NCBI GenBank assembly: GCA_041744735.1
Contig: JBGTKH010000104.1
Location: forward strand, 1 to 8,224
DNA: 8,224 bases
DNA from: JBGTKH01 sp041744735
GTDB taxonomy: Bacteria; Planctomycetota; Planctomycetia; Pirellulales; Pirellulaceae
Reading direction: 5' to 3'
The notes below the pieces were generated by a model, which was not told the DNA's origin, did no database searches, and saw only the letters and a program-made list of their open reading frames with translations. Every line of letters begins with the position of its first letter. Position 1 is the first letter of the stretch. Positions 1-5,953 of the stretch are shown here, piece by piece. The translations under genes were made by a program, and so were the position numbers.

Positions 1-1
1 G

Positions 2-634
2 GCGGCGGGCGGGCCCTTCGGCGATATCCTTAAACAGTTCACTCAGGGCACGGCTGGGCCACGACCCAAACGGCGCCGCGCATCAACGCGCGGCGCCGAT
101 CTGAGTCACGACTTGGAGATCCCATTACAGACGGCCGTCAACGGCGGAGAAGCCCGGCTGATGGTCCGCCGCCCGGACGGCCATGTGGAAACGATCGACG
201 TCAAAATTCCGCGCGGCATTGAAGACGGCAAGAAGATTCGGCTGCGCGGCCAAGGCGAACCGGCGCCGCCCGGAGGCGAGCCGGGTGACCTGCTGATCAC
301 GGTGCACACGGCGCCGCATCCATTCTTCGAGCGACATGGAAACGATCTGAGGGTGAAAGTGCCCGTGACGCTGGCCGAAGCGGCGCTGGGCGGCAAGGTC
401 GACGTGCCCACGCCTAGCGGCACGATTTCGCTGAAGATTCCGCCGGGTACTTCCAGCGGCAAACGGCTGCGGATCAAGGGGCAAGGCGTGCAGTCGAATA
501 GCGGATCGCCCGGCGATCTGTACGCCGAGGTACAGATCGTGCTGCCGCCTTCGCTGGACGAGCAGAGTAACGAGCTGATTCGCAAGCTGTCCCAGCGGCA
601 CACGTTCGATCCTCGCGCGGAGTTGAAATGGTAA
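2..634 (+). CDS. DnaJ/CbpA-type co-chaperone, C-terminal part (5' end outside window)
   Basis: This is the C-terminal substrate-binding part of an Hsp40 co-chaperone that would deliver unfolded clients to DnaK in the cytoplasm. The frame is open from base 2, and 210 residues are visible. Residues 3-20 resemble the end of a G/F linker, followed by a basic stretch (PRPKRRR). The first beta-domain begins at GADLSHDLEIPLQTAVNGGE, followed by DVKIPRGIEDGKKIRLRGQG and GDLLITV. The second domain carries NDLRVKVPVTLAEAALGGK, SLKIPPGTSSGKRLRIKGQG and GDLYAEVQI. There are no cysteines, so the CxxCxGxG zinc finger of true DnaJ is absent. This fits type II (CbpA-like) proteins. The J domain with its HPD motif would lie upstream of the window. 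A TTG at 113 is an internal codon, not the start, because homology runs upstream of it. The stop overlaps the next gene's ATG. The family call is firm; the exact paralogue is not. Confidence 0.93.
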   Translation, partial: AAGGPFGDILKQFTQGTAGPRPKRRRASTRGADLSHDLEIPLQTAVNGGEARLMVRRPDGHVETIDVKIPRGIEDGKKIRLRGQGEPAPPGGEPGDLLITVHTAPHPFFERHGNDLRVKVPVTLAEAALGGKVDVPTPSGTISLKIPPGTSSGKRLRIKGQGVQSNSGSPGDLYAEVQIVLPPSLDEQSNELIRKLSQRHTFDPRAELKW

Positions 635-918
635 AGCTGTGGGCTCTCGTGACCGGCGGCTTCGTTGTCGCTCAAGAAAAACAATTGCCGCTGGACCGGC
701 TCGATCCGGCGACGCGCGCGAAAGTGCTCGCGGCGCTGGCGGGGTTGATCATCTTGGGATTTGCGATGATCGCCTTGGTCTGGCTGGGTGCTCGAGTCAC
801 ACGGCGCTACATGAATCCGCCGTCGTACGATCGTCATCTTCCGGCCAATGCAACATCGCCCGATGATTGGGCCGGCAAGCCGCTAAACACGCCGCCGACC
901 GACGAGCAAGCACCGTAG
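628..918 (+). CDS. small single-pass membrane protein, unknown function
   Basis: This is a 96-residue protein of no family I recognise. The ATG lies inside the stop of the upstream co-chaperone gene (shared ATGGTAA), with GGAG at 619-622 five bases before it. Translation is therefore probably coupled. Residues about 34-54 (KVLAALAGLIILGFAMIALV) form one clear hydrophobic helix. They follow a charged N-terminal stretch (EKQLPLDRLDPATRAK) and precede a basic RVTRRYMNPPSYDRH segment. A short Pro/Asp-rich tail ends in DEQAP. The charge pattern suggests a cytoplasmic C-terminus, but this is uncertain. The stop codon TAG (916-918) is part of a palindromic repeat, and the last codons are duplicated in the 40-bp tandem repeat that follows. 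The gene is probably real because of the overlap, RBS and membrane helix; its function is unknown. Confidence 0.72.
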   Translation: MVKLWALVTGGFVVAQEKQLPLDRLDPATRAKVLAALAGLIILGFAMIALVWLGARVTRRYMNPPSYDRHLPANATSPDDWAGKPLNTPPTDEQAP

Positions 919-980
919 CCGAAGTTGTGAAACTTCGGACGACGAGCAAGCGCCGTAGCCGAAGTTGTGAAACTTCGGAA
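901..980 (+). repeat. 40-bp tandem duplication, each unit carrying an 8-bp hairpin
   Basis: Two adjacent 40-bp units (901-940 and 941-980) differ at only two positions (912/952 and 940/980). Each contains CCGAAGTT-GTGA-AACTTCGG (919-938 and 959-978), a perfect 8-bp stem with a 4-nt loop. The first unit covers the last five sense codons and the TAG stop of the small membrane protein, so the duplication copied the end of that gene. No T-run follows either hairpin, so they are not classical intrinsic terminators. They may still act in termination or 3'-end protection. The GTAGCCGAAGT start recurs in the inner stem of the element at 6971-7094. Confidence 0.85.
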
Positions 981-1048
981 TTCGCACGCCTCGGGAAAAC
1001 TCGGAATGCTCACGAATGCCGCTACGAGATGCCGATTCTGAAACGCCT

Positions 1049-1181
1049 CTAGTGCTTTGTCAAAGCGTAGTTTTAGGGTTGGCCAACTTCGTGGCGTAAG
1101 CTTCCAGCTTGCGTTTCTGGGATGAAATCGGATTGGCAAGCAGGATGCTTACCCCACTTTTTAAATTTGACGAAGCACTAG
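1049..1181. mobile_element. MITE-like element 1, CTAG-bounded, 133 bp
   Basis: The ends are inverted repeats: CTAGTGCTTTGTCAAA at 1049-1064 and TTTGACGAAGCACTAG at 1166-1181, matching 15 of 16 when inverted. Inside is a second imperfect palindrome, 1092-1113 against 1135-1156 (18 of 22 match), around GTAAGCTTCCAGCTTGC. There is no reading frame of substance. The pattern fits a non-autonomous insertion with CTAG as the duplicated target. IS5-group transposases are known to use YTAR targets, which include CTAG, so such an element could be the driver; that is inference. The right-hand CTAG holds the TAG stop of the LRR gene (minus strand). The same end motif recurs at 6971-7094. Confidence 0.6.
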
Positions 1182-1993
1182 TCCGCAATGTCGCAGTCCG
1201 GCAGTGCGAGGCGAAGTTTACTCACGCCTTCGGGCGTGACTTCGGCTGTGCCCAAGAACAGGGCCTTTAAGCTGGTCAAGGAATGCAGATGTTCCAGCCC
1301 TTCATCGGTGATCTTCGCGGCGCGATAGAGGTTCAATTCCTTGAGTTGCGTCAGCCCTTTTAAATGTGCCAGGCCAGCGTCGGTGATTTGTGTATCTGCC
1401 AGATGTAAGCGTTCGACGTTTGTCAGCTTGCTCAACTGTCGCAGCCCTTCGTCGGTGACGCCGGTGTTGGAAAGGTCGATGCGCTTCAGCTTGGTCATGC
1501 TCATCACGTGCACCAAGCCCGCGTCGGTCACTTGTGTGTCGTATAGTTCCAAGCGAGTCAGATTGGTGAGCCCAGCCAGATGCGACAAACCGTCGTCGCC
1601 GATCTGTGTTTGGCTCAGGTCGAGCACCTCCAAACTCTTGAGGTCCTTGAGATGTACGAGACCTGCGTCGCTAATCTTGGTCAGAAAGAGGTCCAGGTGG
1701 CGCAGATTCGACATTCCTTCGAGTGCCGCAAGGTCCGTATCGCGGACATGGGGATTGCCACCGAGGTCCAATCGCAGCGAATGAAATTCGGCGAGTGGCA
1801 CGGGTTCGACCAATTCGCCACGCGGCCCGATTTGCAAGACGCGCGGATTGTGCACATCCTGCAGATCGAACCATCGGCCACCAAGTTCGGCCAGCGGAGC
1901 GTACTGCGGCGGTTGTTGCTCGCAGCCGATGCAGAGCATGGCCGCCATCGACAGCGCCAACCGAAACCGTGCGCAGCTTGCGTTTCTGATCAT
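1178..1993 (-). CDS. leucine-rich-repeat lipoprotein
   Basis: This is a predicted exported lipoprotein of 271 residues built almost wholly of leucine-rich repeats, which usually make a protein-binding solenoid. ATG at 1993 is preferred; an in-frame TTG at 2002 would add three residues, and neither has a strong RBS. Residues 5-24 form a signal peptide ending in LCIGC, with C24 the likely lipidated cysteine. The Cys at -3 is unusual for a lipobox. From about residue 86 come repeats of the form L..L..L..LDLS.T.ITD.GL, with the conserved Gly at 111, 135, 159, 183, 207, 232 and 256. The period is 24 residues with one 25-residue unit (YRAAKITDEG). The array ends in LALPDCDIAD, a cap typical of planctomycete LRR proteins. 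It lies about 54 bp downstream of the TTR-like lipoprotein gene on the same strand, so it is probably the last gene of that operon. No catalytic domain is seen; the ligand is unknown. Confidence 0.9.
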   Translation of the reverse strand: MIRNASCARFRLALSMAAMLCIGCEQQPPQYAPLAELGGRWFDLQDVHNPRVLQIGPRGELVEPVPLAEFHSLRLDLGGNPHVRDTDLAALEGMSNLRHLDLFLTKISDAGLVHLKDLKSLEVLDLSQTQIGDDGLSHLAGLTNLTRLELYDTQVTDAGLVHVMSMTKLKRIDLSNTGVTDEGLRQLSKLTNVERLHLADTQITDAGLAHLKGLTQLKELNLYRAAKITDEGLEHLHSLTSLKALFLGTAEVTPEGVSKLRLALPDCDIAD

Positions 1994-2023
1994 CTCGTTC
2001 AAGGGTACAAGGTTGCGCGAGAA

Positions 2024-2038
2024 GAGTGCGGCGCACTC
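2024..2038. other. small inter-gene hairpin
   Basis: GAGTGC-GGC-GCACTC forms a perfect 6-bp stem with a 3-nt loop. It sits in the roughly 54-bp gap between the TTR-like lipoprotein stop (2048) and the LRR gene start (1993). There is no following T-run. It could be an intercistronic mRNA-processing or attenuation structure, or chance. Confidence 0.3.
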
Positions 2039-2047
2039 CGATGGCCG

Positions 2048-2485
2048 TCAATCCAGTTTGATTTGCAGATCAGTTTCGGCCTTTGTGATTTCAATTTTCA
2101 AAGGCGTGGTGTCTTGTTTCCCGTACACTTGCAGAATGTCGGTCAACTCTTTGGGCAAAGACACGGTCCCGTCCTGAAGCCCTTGTTCTTCGCCGGGATC
2201 GCGGGCTTGGTAGGTGACCCAGACGGTGTGCGAACCCACCAACGCGCCGTCTTGCTCGCGGGTGTAGCTGAGCGTGAATTTGCCATTCTCGTCGGTCATG
2301 CCCCAGCTTGGACGCCCTTCGGTGGGCAGAAAGTTGACGATTACCCTGGCGACCGGCTTCCCGGCACGCGTAATGGTGCCTGAAACAGGAACGACGTGCG
2401 GTCCCCGCGAACAGCCGCAAAGCGGGACGGTGACAACCAGTAGCGCTGCGGCAATGACAGGAAGAGAACAAGGCAAACGGTTCAT
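2048..2485 (-). CDS. small lipoprotein with transthyretin-like (carboxypeptidase-regulatory) beta-sandwich
   Basis: This is a 145-residue predicted lipoprotein. ATG at 2485 (MNRLPCSLPV) is preferred over the in-frame TTG at 2491. Residues 5-25 form a signal peptide with lipobox LCGC, giving lipidation at C25. Residues 34-93 read VSGTITRAGKPVARVIVNF, then GMTDENGKFTLSY and GALVGSHTVWV. This is the V.G.V...G.P / TD..G.F / G.h.V pattern of transthyretin-like domains that planctomycetes encode in many copies next to DUF1559 genes. The C-terminal 50 residues are polar and close with alternating charged and hydrophobic strands (LKIEITKAETDLQIKLD). The gene starts 15 bp after the DUF1559 stop, so the two are almost certainly co-transcribed. 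The role is unknown; an extracytoplasmic structural or binding role is inferred. Confidence 0.9.
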   Translation of the reverse strand: MNRLPCSLPVIAAALLVVTVPLCGCSRGPHVVPVSGTITRAGKPVARVIVNFLPTEGRPSWGMTDENGKFTLSYTREQDGALVGSHTVWVTYQARDPGEEQGLQDGTVSLPKELTDILQVYGKQDTTPLKIEITKAETDLQIKLD

Positions 2486-2500
2486 ACTCAAGCGGCCCTA

Positions 2501-3517
2501 TTAGAGATGACCCTGCACCGCTTCGCCGCCGTTACGACTGAACATGCTTCGGTAAACGGCGAAGTCCACGTTGTCGCTGATCCAAAACACACGCCCGTCA
2601 ACCGCCGTCGCTTGCACACCGTTGGGGTGCCCGCTGTGCGCCCCTCGATTGTTAAACACCGTGTCGTTCGGCGGCGTCGACGAGCCGCTGGTAACATATC
2701 CTTGCGACGTGTGGTGAACCCAGAAGAATTGATTGGTCCCTTTGTCTCGCGAGGTCCAACTTCGATTGGCAAAATGAGCGAACTCTAAAAATAAGAATGT
2801 ATGGGTCGTGCCATCCGTGATGTCGGCCAAGGGGATCGCGCTGCGTACAAAGGCCACACCGTCCATGCCCGCCTGCGTTCGCTCGGGACAGCACGTACCC
2901 GCCGTGCCGTAGTTGATGCCGTAATCCTTGAATTGCGTTTTGACTTTAATGCGCTTGGCCGACGGGCAGACGAACACGCTGGGCATATTCAACGCCGCAA
3001 AGCGATTCGCCGGGTCACCGGCAGGTCCACGTTCCGCCCCCCAACCGAGATCCTCGGGAATGCTTTCCGCGTAAGCCGGAACGTTGAAGTTCATGGAATC
3101 GTACATGCTCTGCTGTTCAACAAACGGCAGAATCACGGCCGACCAACCGAAATGCCCCCACGGAAGCCCCGCACTATTTGGGTCGCGCCAGCCCGCTGGA
3201 AAACTGCCGTTGCCGGTCATCGCGCCGGTGCTGCCGGGAGGCAATGTCTTGAACGTACTCTCATAATTCAGCACGGCCAGCGCAAGTTGCTTGAGATTGT
3301 TTGCACATGCCGTTCGCCAAGCGGCTTCTCGCGCGGCTTGGACTGCCGGCAGAAGCAACGCGACCAGGATCCCGATAATCGCAATCACGACCAGCAATTC
3401 AACCAACGTAAAGGCTAGTGGTGAGCGACTTCGAAGAACGTGAGTGAGTGCTTTGTGACGTACTTGCGCACGGGCAGACGTCGCTCTGCGCTCCGCCGCT
3501 CGACAAATGGTAGACAT
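2501..3517 (-). CDS. DUF1559 family protein with prepilin-type N-terminus
   Basis: This is a 338-residue member of the DUF1559 family, which is greatly expanded in planctomycetes. A basic 35-residue leader precedes AFTLVELLVVIAIIGILVAL (F36 onward). The leader ends in Ala rather than the usual Gly at the prepilin-peptidase cleavage site, and E40 is the conserved Glu at mature position 5. The hydrophobic helix runs to about residue 58. CANNLKQLALAVLNYES (from C71) is the standard DUF1559 continuation. Near the C-terminus H297-x9-D307-G308 (HPNGVQATAVDG) gives the H-x9-DG signature. The start is supported by GGGAG seven bases upstream (3525-3529). The protein should be exported and anchored like a pseudopilin; whether it assembles into fibres is unknown. 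It heads the cluster with the TTR-like and LRR lipoproteins. Confidence 0.95.
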   Translation of the reverse strand: MSTICRAAERRATSARAQVRHKALTHVLRSRSPLAFTLVELLVVIAIIGILVALLLPAVQAAREAAWRTACANNLKQLALAVLNYESTFKTLPPGSTGAMTGNGSFPAGWRDPNSAGLPWGHFGWSAVILPFVEQQSMYDSMNFNVPAYAESIPEDLGWGAERGPAGDPANRFAALNMPSVFVCPSAKRIKVKTQFKDYGINYGTAGTCCPERTQAGMDGVAFVRSAIPLADITDGTTHTFLFLEFAHFANRSWTSRDKGTNQFFWVHHTSQGYVTSGSSTPPNDTVFNNRGAHSGHPNGVQATAVDGRVFWISDNVDFAVYRSMFSRNGGEAVQGHL

Positions 3518-3524
3518 GGCTCTT

Positions 3525-3529
3525 CTCCC
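3525..3529 (-). promoter_or_regulatory. ribosome binding site of the DUF1559 gene
   Basis: GGGAG on the minus strand ends seven bases before ATG 3517. It is the clearest Shine-Dalgarno in the window and fixes a start that leaves an unusually long 35-residue prepilin leader. Confidence 0.7.
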
Positions 3530-3562
3530 AATTACTAAACTCTCGCTTTGCGGCGCTCTCGA

Positions 3563-3575
3563 TAATTGTCAATTA
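3563..3575. promoter_or_regulatory. AT-rich palindrome upstream of the DUF1559 operon, with TTGACA on the minus strand
   Basis: TAATTG-T-CAATTA is a perfect 6-bp dyad in the 117-bp gap between the aminotransferase stop and the DUF1559 start, an otherwise GC-rich setting. Its minus strand holds TTGACA (3572-3567), a perfect -35 hexamer, about 50 bp before the ATG. No good -10 lies 16-18 bp further on, so the promoter call is weak. It could be a repressor site overlapping a -35, or chance. Confidence 0.3.
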
Positions 3576-3634
3576 CGACGTCACGCATCGTCCCTTCCAG
3601 CGAGCACCTACGCGGAAAATCGACACCTGTAAAA

Positions 3635-4924
3635 TTACCCGACGGCGGACGGATTGTCTAGTAGCGCCGACTTAGATTCGCGATCCAAGCAACGGCCGAT
3701 TTGGCGAACGGCTTGCCGCAGACGGTTCTCGTTCTCGACCAGCGCCATGCGCAGGTGACCTTCGCCAGCGGGGCCGAAGCCGCTGCCGGGGCTGACGGCT
3801 ACGTCGCCTTTCTCCAGCAGCATCATACCGAAGTCCATGGTGCTCATTTGGCTGGTCCACGGTTCGGGGACTTTCGCCCACACGAACATGCCGGCTCGGG
3901 GTGGCGAAATCTCCCAGGCCAAGCGCCGCAGGCCATCGACCAGCACGTCGCGGCGGCCTTGATAGATCATCGACTGTGCTTCGACCGCTGCTTCGGTGTG
4001 TCGCAAGGCCATGATCGCCGCAATCTGAATGGCTTGAAACATGCCGTAATCGTAATAGCCTTTGATCACGCCCAGCGCCCGAACCATCTCGGCGTTCCCC
4101 GCGCAAAAGCCGACTCGCCAGCCGGCCATGTTGTAGCCTTTGCTCATCGTGGTGAATTCGACGCCCACCTCTTTCGCACCCGGCGCTGCGAGAAAACTGG
4201 GCGGCTGATAACCGTCGAACGCCACGTCGGCGTACGCGAAATCGCTGATCACCATGAAGCCGTAGCGCCGCGCGAGCTTCACCACGTCGACAAAGAATTC
4301 CGGCTCCACCGTTACGGAAGAAGGGTTGTGCGGATAGTTGATGACCAGCAGCTTCGGCTTGGGATACAGGTGCTGGCAGGTGTAAGCAATGTTCGAGAGA
4401 AACTTTTCGCTGTCGGCGACCTCCAACGCAATCACGTTGCCAGCAGCCAGTGCGACCGCGTACATGTGCACCGGAAAGAACGGCGCGGGCACGATCGCCG
4501 TGTCACCCGGTCCCATCAGCGCCAGGCACATGTGGCTGAAACCCTCCTTCGAGCCCAGACAGACAATCGCCTCGGCCTCCGGGTCCAGCCGTACGCCGTA
4601 CTTCTTCAAATACTTACTGGCCAATTCGCGGCGCAGGTTCAGAATGCCATTCGACTTGCTGTACCCGTGGTTGTTCGGATCGCGAGCCGCCTCGGCCAGC
4701 TTCTCGATCACCAAATCCTGCGGCGGATCAGACGGGTTGCCCATGCCCAAATCGATCACGTCGTGGCCGGCCCGCCGCTTTTGGTAAAGCAAATTGTTGA
4801 TGCGGCCGAACAAGTACGGTGGCAGCCGCTGCACACGCGAAGCTAACTGGATCTCGAACGGACGAGTTTCCTCTTCCACCGCGCCGACGTCGCGGGGCGA
4901 GGTGGAGAAATCGTATTCAGTCAT
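3635..4924 (-). CDS. alaC: AlaC-type aminotransferase (PLP, class I/II fold)
   Basis: This is a cytoplasmic pyridoxal-phosphate aminotransferase of 429 residues. It most resembles the AlaC/YfdZ glutamate-pyruvate aminotransferase group, which makes alanine, and is related to LL-diaminopimelate aminotransferases. Visible motifs in order: RLPPYLFGRINNL (33-45), DLGMGNPSDPP (58-68), HGYSKSNGI (86-94), GSKEGFSH (124-131), INYPHNPSS (195-203, N200 contacting PLP), ISDFAYADVAFDG (226-238, D228 to the PLP nitrogen and Y231) and TMSKGYNMAGWRVGF (259-273, K262 the Schiff-base lysine). HLRMALVEN follows, with R392 binding the substrate carboxylate. All catalytic residues are present and the length is normal. 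An acidic N-terminal extension of about 20 residues is slightly long. ATG 4924 is the natural start, with no strong RBS. Substrate specificity cannot be settled from sequence; an aspartate or diaminopimelate substrate is possible. Confidence 0.92.
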   Translation of the reverse strand: MTEYDFSTSPRDVGAVEEETRPFEIQLASRVQRLPPYLFGRINNLLYQKRRAGHDVIDLGMGNPSDPPQDLVIEKLAEAARDPNNHGYSKSNGILNLRRELASKYLKKYGVRLDPEAEAIVCLGSKEGFSHMCLALMGPGDTAIVPAPFFPVHMYAVALAAGNVIALEVADSEKFLSNIAYTCQHLYPKPKLLVINYPHNPSSVTVEPEFFVDVVKLARRYGFMVISDFAYADVAFDGYQPPSFLAAPGAKEVGVEFTTMSKGYNMAGWRVGFCAGNAEMVRALGVIKGYYDYGMFQAIQIAAIMALRHTEAAVEAQSMIYQGRRDVLVDGLRRLAWEISPPRAGMFVWAKVPEPWTSQMSTMDFGMMLLEKGDVAVSPGSGFGPAGEGHLRMALVENENRLRQAVRQIGRCLDRESKSALLDNPSAVG

Positions 4925-4949
4925 GGACAGGTCACCGGCGCGGTGGATG

Positions 4950-4972
4950 TGACGTTCAATCCCAATACGTCA
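4950..4972. promoter_or_regulatory. TGACGT-N11-ACGTCA dyad upstream of the aminotransferase gene
   Basis: A perfect 6-bp inverted repeat, spaced 11 bp, lies 26-48 bp upstream of the aminotransferase ATG. The minus strand also shows TTGACG at 4973-4968, a possible -35, overlapping the outer arm. The position and symmetry suit an operator or a 5'-UTR hairpin. The match is short and no partner site was seen elsewhere. Confidence 0.3.
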
Positions 4973-5020
4973 ACAATACCCCGAACGGCCCGGCAGTGGA
5001 ACGGGGACCTGCATCAAACC

Positions 5021-5119
5021 GTAGGACGGATTGCCAAACTGTAGGACGGATTGCCAATCCGTCCGCATCCCATCGACGGCACGCCCGCGAAACTCGGACG
5101 GATTGGCAATCCGTCCTAC
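5021..5119. repeat. paired palindromic repeat (GTA-palindrome ... palindrome-TAC)
   Basis: The core is a 21-bp near-perfect palindrome of GGACGGATTG, one central base and CAATCCGTCC. One copy is at 5044-5064 (centre C), preceded by GTA; the other is at 5096-5116 (centre G), followed by TAC. So 5041-5064 and 5096-5119 are a perfect 24-bp inverted repeat with a 31-bp loop. A truncated extra half-unit at 5021-5040 stands directly before as a 20-bp tandem copy. The element sits 5 bp past the stop of the CBM9-like gene, between it and the aminotransferase. It could fold in RNA into one long stem or two small hairpins. No coding capacity; the minus-strand peptides are spurious. Confidence 0.85.
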
Positions 5120-5124
5120 GGCTC

Positions 5125-5922
5125 CTAATGCCGGCGTCGTGCCATCAGTCGCGATCGCAGCGGGAAGTCACGAGAGGAGTAGACGATGACGTCTCCAGCG
5201 AAGACCACCTGCCCAAATCGCTCGGGGACATGAAAGTCAGGCTTGGGCGTGGCCGACGACGACCATTGGCTGTATTGTTCGTTCGTTTTGCCGCCGCAGC
5301 GATTGAGATTCAGCCGCCACACGTCGCCCGGTTGGGGCGGGAGACTTTCGGCCACGCCCGCGAAATTCGACCACGGAATGGCGGCCTCTAAAACCCAGTA
5401 ACAGTCGCGATCGCGGTCCTCGTTCAATGTGCCGGCGATCCGCGCCGCGACTTTCACGCCACTGGAATTCCACTCGTCCTTTAGCCCGCTAAAACGGCCT
5501 TCGGGATGATGCTGATCGAGCAGCGCCGCGCGGACGTTCATCTCAAAGTTAAAATAGTCCAGTGGCCGGTTGGGATTCGGCGCTGTGAACAGTTCCACGC
5601 AGTCGTCACGATACACGGGCTCGTCGCGCTCGGTGAACTCGGCCGAGATATGTGCATCGTCGCACACGTACGACACGTACAAGTACTCGTCGTCCCAGAG
5701 CAATCGCGCCGTCGTCTGTTCCTGCTCACCCCTTGTGTGCCAGGAAAACTTGAACGGCCCGACGCTCGGCACCGCTGCCCACGCTGCTTCACTCAGCCGG
5801 CCGTCGATGGTGATCGGACACGGAGTATGGTGAATCGTATACGACGGCCGGTCATCGGCACCGCAGACAAGGCTCGACAGGAAAAAGCAGCAGAAGGCAG
5901 CAACGAGTACTCGATATTTCAT
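5125..5922 (-). CDS. secreted CBM9-like (carbohydrate-binding family 9) domain protein
   Basis: This is a 265-residue exported protein. ATG 5922 is chosen because AGGA lies six bases upstream and it starts a clean signal peptide (MKYRVLVAAFCCFFLSSLVC, cleavage likely after A22). The frame stays open for 63 more codons to 6111, but that stretch is only translated repeat array. The mature part shows the usual CBM9-like order: ITIDGRLSEAAWAAVP (37-52), YLYVSYVCDDAHI (80-92), YRDDCVELFTAPN (104-116), FNFEMNVRAALLDQ (124-137), WVLEAAIPWSNF (176-187), RLNLNRCGG (203-211) and PERFGQVVF (233-241). Such domains bind sugars or polysaccharides outside the cytoplasm, often fused to hydrolases. Here the domain stands alone with a short basic tail (SRLMARRRH), so it is a binding protein rather than an enzyme as far as can be seen. 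The ligand is unknown. Confidence 0.87.
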   Translation of the reverse strand: MKYRVLVAAFCCFFLSSLVCGADDRPSYTIHHTPCPITIDGRLSEAAWAAVPSVGPFKFSWHTRGEQEQTTARLLWDDEYLYVSYVCDDAHISAEFTERDEPVYRDDCVELFTAPNPNRPLDYFNFEMNVRAALLDQHHPEGRFSGLKDEWNSSGVKVAARIAGTLNEDRDRDCYWVLEAAIPWSNFAGVAESLPPQPGDVWRLNLNRCGGKTNEQYSQWSSSATPKPDFHVPERFGQVVFAGDVIVYSSRDFPLRSRLMARRRH

Positions 5923-5928
5923 AAATTG

Positions 5929-5932
5929 TCCT
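5929..5932 (-). promoter_or_regulatory. ribosome binding site deciding the CBM9-like start
   Basis: AGGA on the minus strand, six bases before ATG 5922, supports this start over the upstream in-frame ATG at 6111 that lies in repeat DNA. Confidence 0.6.
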
Positions 5933-5953
5933 GGGCGAAACGAGCTCGATGAT

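Noticed and set aside
106..837. Minus-strand frame opposite the co-chaperone
   Set aside because: The plus strand encodes clear DnaJ C-terminal motifs; the antisense product is Arg/Ser/Pro-rich and featureless.
919..978. Intrinsic (rho-independent) terminators at the two hairpins
   Set aside because: The stems are good but no T-run follows; the next bases are GC-rich or mixed, so a terminator call is not supported.
867..1052. Plus-strand 61-codon frame through the 40-bp repeats
   Set aside because: It overlaps the end of the membrane-protein gene in another frame and crosses repeat DNA; no RBS or conserved feature.
1580..2383. Plus-strand frame opposite the LRR and lipoprotein genes
   Set aside because: It spans two well-supported minus-strand genes and their gap; its protein shows no domain or signal.
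3701..4846. Long plus-strand frame of 381 codons opposite the aminotransferase
   Set aside because: It is the antisense shadow of a gene with complete PLP-aminotransferase motifs; its product is His/Arg-rich with no family signature.
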